Source: Thalassobacillus sp043497085
Lineage (GTDB): Bacteria; Bacillota; Bacilli; Bacillales; Halobacillaceae
Assembly: GCA_043497085.1 (NCBI GenBank)
Contig: JBIEKI010000002.1
Strand: one strand, 5' to 3'
DNA length: 64,000 nt
Position numbers and translations under genes: made by a program
Part shown: piece after piece, positions 56,934 to 64,000 of the stretch
Position numbering within the stretch: the first letter of the stretch is position 1
Layout of the letters: each line of letters starts with the position of its first letter
The notes under the pieces: model-generated
The model's input: only the letters and a program-made list of their open reading frames with translations
Told to the model about the DNA's origin: nothing
Database searches by the model: none

Positions 56934-57524
56934 ATGAATCTTTATAAGGTGGGGAAGTTTTTATTCACAGTTATTTTATACCCGCTCTACCGCATCAAGG
57001 TCATTGGCAAAAATAATATACCAAAAGAAGGTCCAGTGATTATCTGTTCCAACCATATATCCAATTTAGATCCGCCAGTGGTTGGTATAACCAGTGGAAG
57101 GAACATTCATTTTATGGCCAAAGAAGAACTTTTCAAAAACAAATTTTTCGGGAAAATACTTCATAAAGTCCATGCATTTCCAGTCAAGCGTGGGATGAAA
57201 GACCGGAATGCATTGAGGGGCGGATTGAAGATTCTCGAGGGAAATGAAACCCTGGGTCTTTTTCCAGAAGGGACGAGGAGTAAAACTGGTGAGGTAGGAC
57301 AGGGGTTAGCAGGCGCAGGTTTTTTTGCACTCCGTTCTGAAGCATGGATCGTACCATGTGCGATCATTGGTCCGTATAAACCTTTCAAACGTTTGTGGGT
57401 AGTATATGGAGAGCCAATTGATATGTCCAGTTATCGTGAAAATAAAGCTACAGCTCGAGAAACTACTGATATGATAATGAAAGAAATCGAAAAATTAGCA
57501 AAAAACCCAAAAATGAACGGTTAA
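56934..57524 (+). CDS. plsC: 1-acyl-sn-glycerol-3-phosphate acyltransferase
   Basis: Makes phosphatidic acid from lysophosphatidate. It has 196 residues with an N-terminal hydrophobic segment (about 6-22). The HX4D catalytic motif is NHISNLDPP (near residue 40), the substrate motif is FPEGTRSKTG (near 107), and PCAIIGP is block IV. All acyltransferase blocks are intact. Between cmk and ypfD, as in B. subtilis. Confidence 0.93.
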   Translation: MNLYKVGKFLFTVILYPLYRIKVIGKNNIPKEGPVIICSNHISNLDPPVVGITSGRNIHFMAKEELFKNKFFGKILHKVHAFPVKRGMKDRNALRGGLKILEGNETLGLFPEGTRSKTGEVGQGLAGAGFFALRSEAWIVPCAIIGPYKPFKRLWVVYGEPIDMSSYRENKATARETTDMIMKEIEKLAKNPKMNG

Positions 57525-57614
57525 TTACTTGACAAATTCTTATAAATATTAGAAGTTAGACAAAAGGACATTCTGAAGTGAAGTAGTGTCGGATTTTGAA
57601 GGAGGTAGCTTGGT

Positions 57615-58757
57615 ATGGATGAAATGAATCAAGAAGTTACAGGAATGCAAGAATTCTCTACTGGTGACATCGTGACAGGAAAGGTAGTGAAAGTGGAAGA
57701 AAAACAAGTTCTTGTTGATGTCGGCTATAAAGTAGAGGGGATTGTTCCAATTAGTGAACTCTCCAGCCTTCATGTAGAGAAAGCATCAGATGTAGTTAGT
57801 GAAGGCGATGAAATCAAACTTCAAGTTAAGAAAGTAGAAGATGATGAAATCGTACTTTCCAAACGTGCGGTAGATGCGGATAAAGCATGGGAAGAGCTGG
57901 AACAGAAGTATGAAAGCGGAGAAGTATTTGAAGCGGAAGTAAAAGACATCGTTAAAGGCGGACTTGTAGTAGACGTCGGCCTGCGTGGCTTCATTCCTGC
58001 TTCTTTGGTTGAAACCTATTATGTAGAAAATTTTGATGAATATAAAGGAAAACCTTTGACATTAAAAGTAGTAGAGCTCGATCGCGAACAAAACCGCGTT
58101 ATCTTGTCACACCGTGCCGTGGTGGAAGCAGAAGAGTCTACTAAGAAACAAGAAGTCCTGAACTCACTGGAAGAAGGACAAGTAATCGAAGGCACTGTAC
58201 AGCGAATCACTGATTTTGGTGCATTCGTCAATCTAGGTGGAATCGATGGCCTGGTTCATATTTCTCAGCTTTCACATGAACATGTGGAAAAGGCTTCTGA
58301 TGTGGTAGAGGAAGGCCAAAAGATTGAAGTGAAGGTTCTTTCTGTGGACAGAGATAACGAGCGTATCTCCCTTTCTTATAAAGAAACCCAGCCAGGACCT
58401 TGGCATGATCTGGAACAACGTGTGGAGCGTGGGGCAGTTCTTGAAGGGACGGTCAAACGCCTGGTGAACTTCGGAGCATTCGTCGAAGTGTTCCCTGGAG
58501 TGGAAGGCCTGGTTCATATTTCCCAAATTGCAAGCCGTCATATTGGCACTCCGGATGAAGTGCTCGACGTCGGGCAGGATGTGAAAGTGAAAGTTCTTGA
58601 TGTCGATGAACAAGCTAAGCGTCTGTCATTAAGTATCAAAGAGCTTGAGCGTGATGAAGACCGTCAGGAATTGAAGCAGTATGAAAAGGAAGACGACCAT
58701 TCTGGTTTCCAATTAGGAGACATGATTGGAGATAAGCTGGATAAATATAAAAACTGA
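57615..58757 (+). CDS. ypfD: 30S ribosomal protein S1 homologue YpfD
   Basis: RNA-binding protein with four S1 (OB-fold) repeats at about residues 16-85, 100-165, 185-253 and 270-340; repeats 3 and 4 are the most canonical (GAFVNLGGIDGLVHISQLS, GAFVEVFPGVEGLVHISQIA). It has 380 residues, shorter than the six-domain proteobacterial S1, as normal in Firmicutes. It may act in translation or RNA turnover rather than as a ribosomal protein. The ATG follows GGAGGTAGCTTGGT. Confidence 0.93.
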   Translation: MDEMNQEVTGMQEFSTGDIVTGKVVKVEEKQVLVDVGYKVEGIVPISELSSLHVEKASDVVSEGDEIKLQVKKVEDDEIVLSKRAVDADKAWEELEQKYESGEVFEAEVKDIVKGGLVVDVGLRGFIPASLVETYYVENFDEYKGKPLTLKVVELDREQNRVILSHRAVVEAEESTKKQEVLNSLEEGQVIEGTVQRITDFGAFVNLGGIDGLVHISQLSHEHVEKASDVVEEGQKIEVKVLSVDRDNERISLSYKETQPGPWHDLEQRVERGAVLEGTVKRLVNFGAFVEVFPGVEGLVHISQIASRHIGTPDEVLDVGQDVKVKVLDVDEQAKRLSLSIKELERDEDRQELKQYEKEDDHSGFQLGDMIGDKLDKYKN

Positions 58758-58771
58758 TTGGTGAGAAGGAT

Positions 58772-59794
58772 ATGTCGAGAGAAAAACGTAAAATCGATCA
58801 TATCCGCCATGCACTCAGTCATTCCAGAGAACAAATCAATCATTTTGATGATATAGAAATTGTACATCAAAGTATATCTACTTTAGACTGGAATGAAGTG
58901 GAATTGAACACGGAAGCAGGCGAACTTTTATTAAGTTCGCCTCTTTTTGTCAATGCCATGACGGGTGGCGGCGGAGAAAAGACAGAAGAAATCAATAGAG
59001 GACTGGCAGAAGCTGCTGCTGAAACAGGTATCGCTATGGCAGTTGGATCGCAGATGTCTGCATTGAAAAACCCCGAAGAAAAGAAGAGTTATCAAGTAGT
59101 ACGAAAAGCGAACCCGGAGGGTGTTATTTTTGCTAATTTAGGCAGTGAAGCAACACTTGAACATGCGGAGCGGGCAGTAGAAATGCTGGAAGCAAACGCT
59201 TTGCAGATTCATTTGAATACTCTCCAGGAATTGATTATGCCAGAAGGAGACAGGGATTTCAGCTCGCGTTTACATAATATCGAGCAGATAGTATCTGGTC
59301 TCTCTGTACCGGTTATCATAAAAGAAGTAGGATACGGTATTTCGATGGAAACAGCGTCAGAGTTGAAGGACATTGGGGTCCGCTATATTGATGTGGCCGG
59401 GCGTGGGGGCACAAACTTCTCTAAGGTCGAAAACAAAAGAAGGGAGGACCCCCTGGTGGTTTTTGAAAATTGGGGAATTCCTACCCCGATTTCTATCCTC
59501 GAAGTCCGAAATCGATACCCGGAGTCCCATACATTCGCTTCTGGAGGAGTTCGAAATGGTCTTGACGGAGCTAAAGCCTTGATTTTAGGAGCGCGAATGT
59601 TTGGCATGGCAGGTGGTTTACTGCAAGTAATGGTTCAACATGGAAAAGTAGCTGTAGTGGAGCGAATCAATGCGATTCACCATGAATTGAAAGTTGCCAT
59701 GATGATGTTGAATGCTCGCAGTCCGAAAGAATTAGAAGGAAAGGCATATGTTTTAACAGGAAAAACAAAAGAATGGATAGAACAACGTATTTAG
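58772..59794 (+). CDS. fni: Type 2 isopentenyl-diphosphate delta-isomerase
   Basis: FMN- and NADPH-dependent isomerase interconverting IPP and DMAPP for isoprenoid synthesis. It has 340 residues. NAMTGGGGEKTEEINRGLA is the substrate motif near residue 60, IHLNTLQELIMPEGDRDF follows, and KEVGYGIS with GRGGTNFSKVEN are FMN contacts, as is FASGGVRNGLDGAKAL. The ATG follows GTGAGAAGGAT, 14 nt after ypfD. Confidence 0.94.
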   Translation: MSREKRKIDHIRHALSHSREQINHFDDIEIVHQSISTLDWNEVELNTEAGELLLSSPLFVNAMTGGGGEKTEEINRGLAEAAAETGIAMAVGSQMSALKNPEEKKSYQVVRKANPEGVIFANLGSEATLEHAERAVEMLEANALQIHLNTLQELIMPEGDRDFSSRLHNIEQIVSGLSVPVIIKEVGYGISMETASELKDIGVRYIDVAGRGGTNFSKVENKRREDPLVVFENWGIPTPISILEVRNRYPESHTFASGGVRNGLDGAKALILGARMFGMAGGLLQVMVQHGKVAVVERINAIHHELKVAMMMLNARSPKELEGKAYVLTGKTKEWIEQRI

Positions 59795-59833
59795 CGTCTT
59801 GGTTATCCATCACCATTAGAATATTATCATAGT

Positions 59834-59880
59834 AAAAAAGCTGTCCCTGGAAGAGATTTTCTCTTTGGGACAGCTTTTTT
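59834..59880. terminator. Bidirectional terminator between fni and ypzI
   Basis: AAAAAAGCTGTCCC (59834-59847) is perfectly complementary to GGGACAGCTTTTTT (59867-59880); it suits both converging genes. Confidence 0.92.
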
Positions 59881-59881
59881 G

Positions 59882-59989
59882 TCATTTAGATTCAACAGAA
59901 GTTGTACCTTTTTTGGGAGTTCTGACGTCTCGGTCAGATTCTACACGTCTTTCTTTCCGTAATTTCTTTTCCTGACGATCTTTACCCAT
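59882..59989 (-). CDS. ypzI: YpzI family small basic protein
   Basis: A 35-residue, highly charged protein beginning MGKDRQEKKLRKERRVESDRD, the YpzI family signature. Function unknown. An ATG two codons upstream (59995) abuts the GGAGGG ribosome site; the ATG at 59989 has correct spacing. The stop lies two bases from the shared terminator. Confidence 0.8.
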   Translation of the reverse strand: MGKDRQEKKLRKERRVESDRDVRTPKKGTTSVESK

Positions 59990-60096
59990 TTTCATCCCTC
60001 CTCATGGCTAGTAGTATTCCCGGTTTTAATTTTCTCTATGAGGTTTAAATAGGTCTCCAGTCATCCATAATGTAAAAAAGAAGGGATGTAAAGCAA

Positions 60097-60699
60097 ATGG
60101 ATGTGGCTGCTTTTTATTGGTTCAGCTGGGTGACTTGGATATGTGTGGTGTTTTTTTATAATAATAATGATTGGAGACCGATCTTTTCCATTGGGCTGCT
60201 AGCATACATTTTTCTGTCTGACAGCTTTGCCATACTCCATGATGTAGCTTTTTCATGGGCTTTTATACTAATGTGGAGTGGCACTTTGTGGGCCTTAATG
60301 AGGATCGGGATAAGAGCATTGCAAATGGTATATATGCTTTTATACAGCATCATGCTTGCGAGCATCCAGTTATTCATCTTTCTGAACCCTGTCTGGTCAT
60401 TATTTCCTGCTGAAATCATTTTAATTTTGCTTTCTATATTAATGATTAAGTTACTGGACAGCGGGTTGCGGAACCGGATATTAATGTTTGTCTTTTTTGC
60501 TTCCACCGGGAGTTTCATTAGTTCTTATATTCTTTATCTATATGGAATTGTCCAGGTGATTGGCAGTGCGAGTGAACTTACCTTCATCATGAAAGGCGTG
60601 TGCATTTTTCTTCTGATCCATGGCTTGCAGGTGGCTAAGAAAAAAGTTGCACTGGCAGCAAACCAAATAAAGATGAGAACGGAGCGATTTGATTCATGA
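60097..60699 (+). CDS. yphA: Membrane protein YphA
   Basis: A 200-residue polytopic membrane protein with about six helices (roughly 8-20, 28-48, 53-70, 76-95, 100-120 and 130-150) and a basic C-terminus. Position and topology match YphA of B. subtilis. Function unknown. It overlaps the next gene by four bases (ATGA), so the YphA-YIEGIA-YpzH genes form one translational unit. Confidence 0.75.
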   Translation: MDVAAFYWFSWVTWICVVFFYNNNDWRPIFSIGLLAYIFLSDSFAILHDVAFSWAFILMWSGTLWALMRIGIRALQMVYMLLYSIMLASIQLFIFLNPVWSLFPAEIILILLSILMIKLLDSGLRNRILMFVFFASTGSFISSYILYLYGIVQVIGSASELTFIMKGVCIFLLIHGLQVAKKKVALAANQIKMRTERFDS

Positions 60700-61589
60700 A
60701 TGAATATACCTATCCAATTTTATTCGGCATAATAGTCGGTACAGGGTTGAGGCTGATGATGCTCAGAACTGATTACCGTCAATACCCAACATACTTGCAC
60801 GGGAAAATCATTCATATTTCTTTAGGGTTCATTGCTGCTTCGCTTGGCACACTTGCTGTGCCGTCTATAATGGAAAAAGAATTTACCGCAGTCACTTTTC
60901 TTACACTTGCAGCGTCTCAATTCCGCGAGGTAAGGAATATGGAGCGGAACACCATGACGGAATTAGACGAATATGAGTTAGTCCCAAGAGGAAATACTTA
61001 TATTGAAGGAATCGCAGTAGCTTTTGAGGGACGTAATTATATAGTTATCATAACCTCGCTGTTATCAACCCTTGCTTATTTAACATTCAATATATGGGCG
61101 GCACTCGTTACAGCCATCATCTTGTACTTCCTTTCCAAGAAGTTGATGAGTGGATCAACTTTAAAAGATATCGTTCATATCAACTATGTCGAGCCGCATT
61201 TTGAAGGGGCTGGTTTATATGTCGATAACATTTATATCATGAACATTGGTTTACCGGAAAGACAGGAAGAGATCTTACGTTACGGAATGGGGTTCGTTTT
61301 AGAGCCTAAGAATTTTAATGTCCGTTCCACTATAGCCAATCTCGGCCAAAGGCAGGCAATCCTTCATGATGTCTCGGTAACTTTGGGGGTTTTTAGGGAT
61401 TCGGGTACGCCAGCGCTGGTACCTCTGATCAAGCGGGATTTGGATGATGGCAGGATTGGTGTTTTCATTCTTCCTCAGGATAAGGACCTCGACCGCGCGA
61501 TAAAAACAATCGGGGCAGTCCCTGTTTTAGAAAATGCTATTCGGATGCCTTCCGAGCCGCGTCCAGAAATGGAGGGTAAGAAACAATGA
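60696..61589 (+). CDS. yphB: YIEGIA family membrane protein YphB
   Basis: A 297-residue membrane protein. NTYIEGIAVAFEG near residue 102 contains the eponymous YIEGIA motif. Helices lie at about 5-20, 33-58, 120-152, with a soluble C-terminal half (~160-297). It is restricted to spore formers and associated with sporulation; the mechanism is unknown. Overlaps of four bases on both sides tie it to yphA and ypzH. Confidence 0.85.
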   Translation: MNEYTYPILFGIIVGTGLRLMMLRTDYRQYPTYLHGKIIHISLGFIAASLGTLAVPSIMEKEFTAVTFLTLAASQFREVRNMERNTMTELDEYELVPRGNTYIEGIAVAFEGRNYIVIITSLLSTLAYLTFNIWAALVTAIILYFLSKKLMSGSTLKDIVHINYVEPHFEGAGLYVDNIYIMNIGLPERQEEILRYGMGFVLEPKNFNVRSTIANLGQRQAILHDVSVTLGVFRDSGTPALVPLIKRDLDDGRIGVFILPQDKDLDRAIKTIGAVPVLENAIRMPSEPRPEMEGKKQ

Positions 61590-61777
61590 AAATGGAAAAA
61601 GCTATCTTAGCTGCCATCACAACTGACCAATCAAGAGAAAGGGTTGGAGGCGGCATGCCAATTTTCTACTGTGATACCCGTGAAGAGCTGGAAATGGTAG
61701 CGGCTAACTTGGAAGCGATCATTGACGGAATCGCTCATGCACTCAGTAAAGATCTCTATATTATTGTCAAACACTGA
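61586..61777 (+). CDS. ypzH: YIEGIA-associated capping subunit YpzH
   Basis: A 63-residue soluble protein of the family annotated as capping complex subunit for YIEGIA. It contains GGGMPIFYCDTREELEMV and a C-terminal helix ending DLYIIVKH. It overlaps yphB by four bases. An ATG two codons downstream is an alternative start. It presumably binds its membrane neighbour. Confidence 0.82.
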   Translation: MKMEKAILAAITTDQSRERVGGGMPIFYCDTREELEMVAANLEAIIDGIAHALSKDLYIIVKH

Positions 61778-61825
61778 AAAAGATTGTTTCCAGACAACTT
61801 GTTTGCTAGAATAGTTACGTATAAA

Positions 61826-61961
61826 GTATGGAAAGCGGTGCTTTACATACCAATGTTAAATGAAAAGTCAGTCAGGGGGGGTGACTCAAATACAAGGATG
61901 ACTCCGCCATGCTTCACTTTTAAGTATGGTTGTTCATTACTTGATGGGCCCCCTTTTTTTT
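61826..61961 (+). ncRNA. Candidate structured RNA with own terminator upstream of der
   Basis: Within the 343-base gap 61778-62120. A -10-like TATAAA (61820-61825) with a weak -35 (TTGTTT, 61799-61804) precedes three helices. GTATG-AAAGC (61826-61836) pairs with GCTTT-CATAC (61840-61850) with one G.A mismatch. CCATGCTT (61907-61914) pairs with AAGTATGG (61922-61929). An enclosing G7 run (61875-61881) pairs with C5 (61949-61953), followed by T8, an intrinsic terminator. I do not recognise it as a known riboswitch class. It may be a small RNA or a leader attenuating der. Confidence 0.45.
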
Positions 61962-62120
61962 AATGCTTTATAATAGCTATTTAAAAAAAGAAGCTGCTGT
62001 TCGGCGATAGGCGGAATGAAAATGAAAGCATTCTGGCTGATGGAACAGTTTTTTTACTTTTCTGACTTTACAACTGTATGAAAAATAATAAATATGCCAG
62101 GCAGAAAGGATGTACCTTTC

Positions 62121-63431
62121 ATGAGAAAATCAGTCGTAGCCATTGTAGGCAGACCAAATGTAGGTAAATCAACGATATTCAACCGTTTAGTCGGAGAAAG
62201 AATCTCTATTGTAGAAGATATCCCTGGAGTAACTCGTGATCGTATATATGCACAAGGGGAATGGCTTAATACTACCTTCAATATCATCGATACAGGTGGA
62301 ATTGAAATAGGGGATGAGCCGTTGCTGGTGCAAATGCGTGAACAGGCTCAGGTAGCTATTGACGAGGCAGATGTCATTATATTCATGGTAAATGGCCGGG
62401 ATGGAATCACCGGTGCTGATGATGAAGTAGCAAAAATCCTCTACAAATCAAATAAGCCGGTGGTGCTTGCTGTCAATAAAGTCGACAACCCGGAAATGAG
62501 GGAAAATATATATGAGTTTTACTCCCTTGGATTTGGTGAGCCGTTCCCGATCTCCGGTACTCACGGATTAGGCTTAGGGGACATGCTGGACGCGGTTGTA
62601 AGTCATTTTCCTGAGAAAAGTTTTGAAGAGGAAGATGATTTAACGATTCGCTTCAGTTTGATTGGAAGGCCTAATGTCGGTAAATCCTCTTTAGTAAATG
62701 CGCTGCTTGGACAAGAGCGGGTCATAGTAAGTGATATAGCCGGTACAACTCGCGATGCGATAGATACCCCGTTTACAAAAGAAGATAGGGACTTTGTCAT
62801 TATCGATACCGCTGGAATGAGAAAAAAGGGAAAAATTTATGAAACAACAGAGAAATATAGTATCCTGCGAGCTTTGAAAGCGATTGAACGCTCGGATGTA
62901 GTACTTGCCTTGATTGATGCAGAAGAAGGTATCATCGAGCAGGATAAAAAGATTGCCGGTTACGCACATGAAGCAGGAAAAGCGGTCATCATTGTAGTGA
63001 ACAAATGGGATACAGTAGAAACAGATGAGAAAACGATGAAAGAGTTTGAACAAAAGGTCCGTGCCCATTTTCAATATTTGGATTATGCTCCAATTGTATT
63101 CTTATCTGCAAAAACAAAAAAACGTATTCATACGCTCCTTCCTCAAGTGCTGAAAGCGAGTGAAAATCATGCGAAACGTGTCCAGACCAATGTTTTGAAC
63201 GAAGTGATTATGGATGCGTTGGCAATGAATCCGGCTCCGACAGTAAAAGGGCAGCGGCTGAAAGTATTTTATGCTGCCCAGGTATCTGTGAAGCCACCGA
63301 GCTTTGTGGTATTTGTCAATGAACCAGAATTGATGCACTTCTCTTATGAGCGTTTCTTAGAAAATCGAATCAGGGAAGCTTTCGGTTTTGAAGGAACCCC
63401 AATAAAAATATTTGCTAGAAAACGAAATTAA
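62121..63431 (+). CDS. der: GTPase Der (EngA)
   Basis: Essential tandem GTPase for 50S ribosome assembly. It has 436 residues, identical in length to B. subtilis EngA. The first G domain has GRPNVGKST (near 10), DTGG and NKVD; the second has GRPNVGKSS (near 183), DTAGM and NKWD. A KH-like domain (~350-436) ends with KIFARKRN. The frame opens at 62094, but the ATG at 62121 after AGAAAGGATG gives the family start MRKSVVAIVGRPN. gpsA follows 15 nt later. Confidence 0.95.
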   Translation: MRKSVVAIVGRPNVGKSTIFNRLVGERISIVEDIPGVTRDRIYAQGEWLNTTFNIIDTGGIEIGDEPLLVQMREQAQVAIDEADVIIFMVNGRDGITGADDEVAKILYKSNKPVVLAVNKVDNPEMRENIYEFYSLGFGEPFPISGTHGLGLGDMLDAVVSHFPEKSFEEEDDLTIRFSLIGRPNVGKSSLVNALLGQERVIVSDIAGTTRDAIDTPFTKEDRDFVIIDTAGMRKKGKIYETTEKYSILRALKAIERSDVVLALIDAEEGIIEQDKKIAGYAHEAGKAVIIVVNKWDTVETDEKTMKEFEQKVRAHFQYLDYAPIVFLSAKTKKRIHTLLPQVLKASENHAKRVQTNVLNEVIMDALAMNPAPTVKGQRLKVFYAAQVSVKPPSFVVFVNEPELMHFSYERFLENRIREAFGFEGTPIKIFARKRN

Positions 63432-63446
63432 GAAAGGGGTAGAAGG

Positions 63447-64000
63447 ATGGAAAAAATTGCTGTAATAGGTGCAGGAAGCTGGGGGAGCGCCTTAGCGCTT
63501 GTACTGGCTGATAATGACCATGATGTTAGATTGTGGACACATCGACAGGAGCAGGCAGAAGAAATAAATAATGCTCATACCAATGAAAAGTATCTGAAAG
63601 GGATTACGCTGCCAGAAGCAATAACAGCTTATCATGACTTGAAAGAAGCAGTTCAAGACGTGTCCCACATTATTCTGGTGGTGCCGACAAAGGCTATGCG
63701 TGAAGTCTGTCAGGAACTGAAACAGGTGATCGATCATCCTGTCACCATCACCCATGCCTCCAAAGGTATTGAACCTTCTACTTATAAACGTGTTTCAGAA
63801 GTGATTGCAGAAGAACTGCCGGAAGAGCTGTACAATGCAATTGTAGTCCTGTCAGGTCCGAGTCATGCAGAGGAAGTCAGCTTGCGTCAACCGACAACAG
63901 TGACTGTATCGTCAGGAAATTTGGAACAGGCAGAGCTCGTCCAAGACTTGTTCATCAATGAAAAATTCCGTGTGTACACCTCTCCTGACCTGGTAGGTGT
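63447..64000 (+). CDS. gpsA: Glycerol-3-phosphate dehydrogenase [NAD(P)+], 3' end cut off by window
   Basis: Reduces dihydroxyacetone phosphate to sn-glycerol 3-phosphate for phospholipid synthesis. The frame is open to the last base of the window, giving 184 complete codons of an expected ~340. The N-terminus MEKIAVIGAGSWGSALA holds the Rossmann GXGXXG. SHIILVVPTKAM and THASKGIEP follow, and VVLSGPSHAEEV is the diagnostic SGP motif. The ATG at 63447 follows AAAGGGGTAGAAGG. The der-gpsA order is that of B. subtilis. Confidence 0.94.
   Translation, partial: MEKIAVIGAGSWGSALALVLADNDHDVRLWTHRQEQAEEINNAHTNEKYLKGITLPEAITAYHDLKEAVQDVSHIILVVPTKAMREVCQELKQVIDHPVTITHASKGIEPSTYKRVSEVIAEELPEELYNAIVVLSGPSHAEEVSLRQPTTVTVSSGNLEQAELVQDLFINEKFRVYTSPDLVG

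Noticed and set aside
61899..61964. 21-residue frame inside the candidate RNA before der
   Set aside because: It runs through the terminator T-run and has only AAGG directly abutting the ATG.
1..64000. CRISPR arrays, prophage, defence or biosynthetic islands, tRNA or rRNA genes
   Set aside because: No regularly spaced repeats, phage genes, defence modules or RNA gene signatures were found on reading both strands; nearly all genes are core Bacillaceae genes in conserved order.

Overview
The window is a stretch of chromosome from a spore-forming, low-GC Gram-positive bacterium of the Bacillaceae. Gene content and order follow the Bacillus subtilis yqjW-yqkB...fur-xerD-deoB-pupG-dacF-spoIIA-spoVA-lysA-ppiB-ribT-scpAB-dacB-spm-rluB-resABCDE-sigX-fer-recS-ypbH-gudB-ypdA-prsW-sleB-ypeB-cmk-fni-yph-der-gpsA chromosome arm almost gene for gene. 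Differences in detail (pdp behind pupG, a ddl beside gudB, a cotJ operon and a LitR/CarH regulator in this arm, halophile-type intergenic repeats) suggest a Halobacillus/Virgibacillus/Oceanobacillus-like relative. The genus is an inference.

Layout. 1-7.3 kb: a 5'-truncated Y-family DNA polymerase, small yqk genes, an aldo/keto reductase, NudF with an endonuclease Q-like protein, SpoIIM, Fur behind a PerR-box promoter, YqzK and XerD. 7.3-10.7 kb: nucleoside salvage (deoB, punA, pdp). 10.7-11.5 kb: gene-free DNA with two inverted copies of a repeat. 11.5-18.9 kb: dacF, the spoIIA-sigF cassette, and spoVA (AA, AB, AC, AD, AE, AF; no SpoVAEa). 19.1-28.8 kb: lysA, ppiB, an M50-like protease, ribT, condensin scpAB, and the spore cortex/maturation operon dacB-spmA-spmB, then rluB. 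28.8-38.1 kb: cytochrome c biogenesis and redox signalling (resABCDE), a cobalamin-riboswitch uptake cassette, and the ECF sigma factor SigX with RsiX. 38.4-46.1 kb: ferredoxin, RecS helicase locus, CotJABC, a CBS protein, a phosphoesterase, and a MerR-type cobalamin-dependent photoreceptor. 46.2-56.1 kb: YpbH, Ddl, GudB, YpdA, AnsA, PrsW, a 347-bp MITE-like element, the SleB/YpeB germination pair, and the c-di-GMP receptor YpfA. 56.2-64 kb: Cmk, PlsC, the S1 protein YpfD, Fni, the YphA/YIEGIA/YpzH group, a candidate structured RNA, Der and the start of gpsA.

Many genes serve sporulation. They are read by successive sigma factors whose candidate promoters can be seen: SigH before spoIIAA, SigG before spoVAA, SigE before dacB and cotJA, SigK before a YjcZ-like microprotein. 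No rRNA, tRNA, CRISPR array, prophage or intact insertion sequence was found.

No single accessory 'system' dominates this mostly core region. The best leads are: (1) an unassigned structured RNA with its own terminator upstream of der; (2) a LitR/CarH-type B12 photoreceptor gene whose sigma-A promoter sits in an inverted repeat, with a B12-riboswitch uptake cassette 10 kb away; (3) the MITE with a perfect 8-bp target duplication; and (4) several microproteins and unknown genes in conserved operons.
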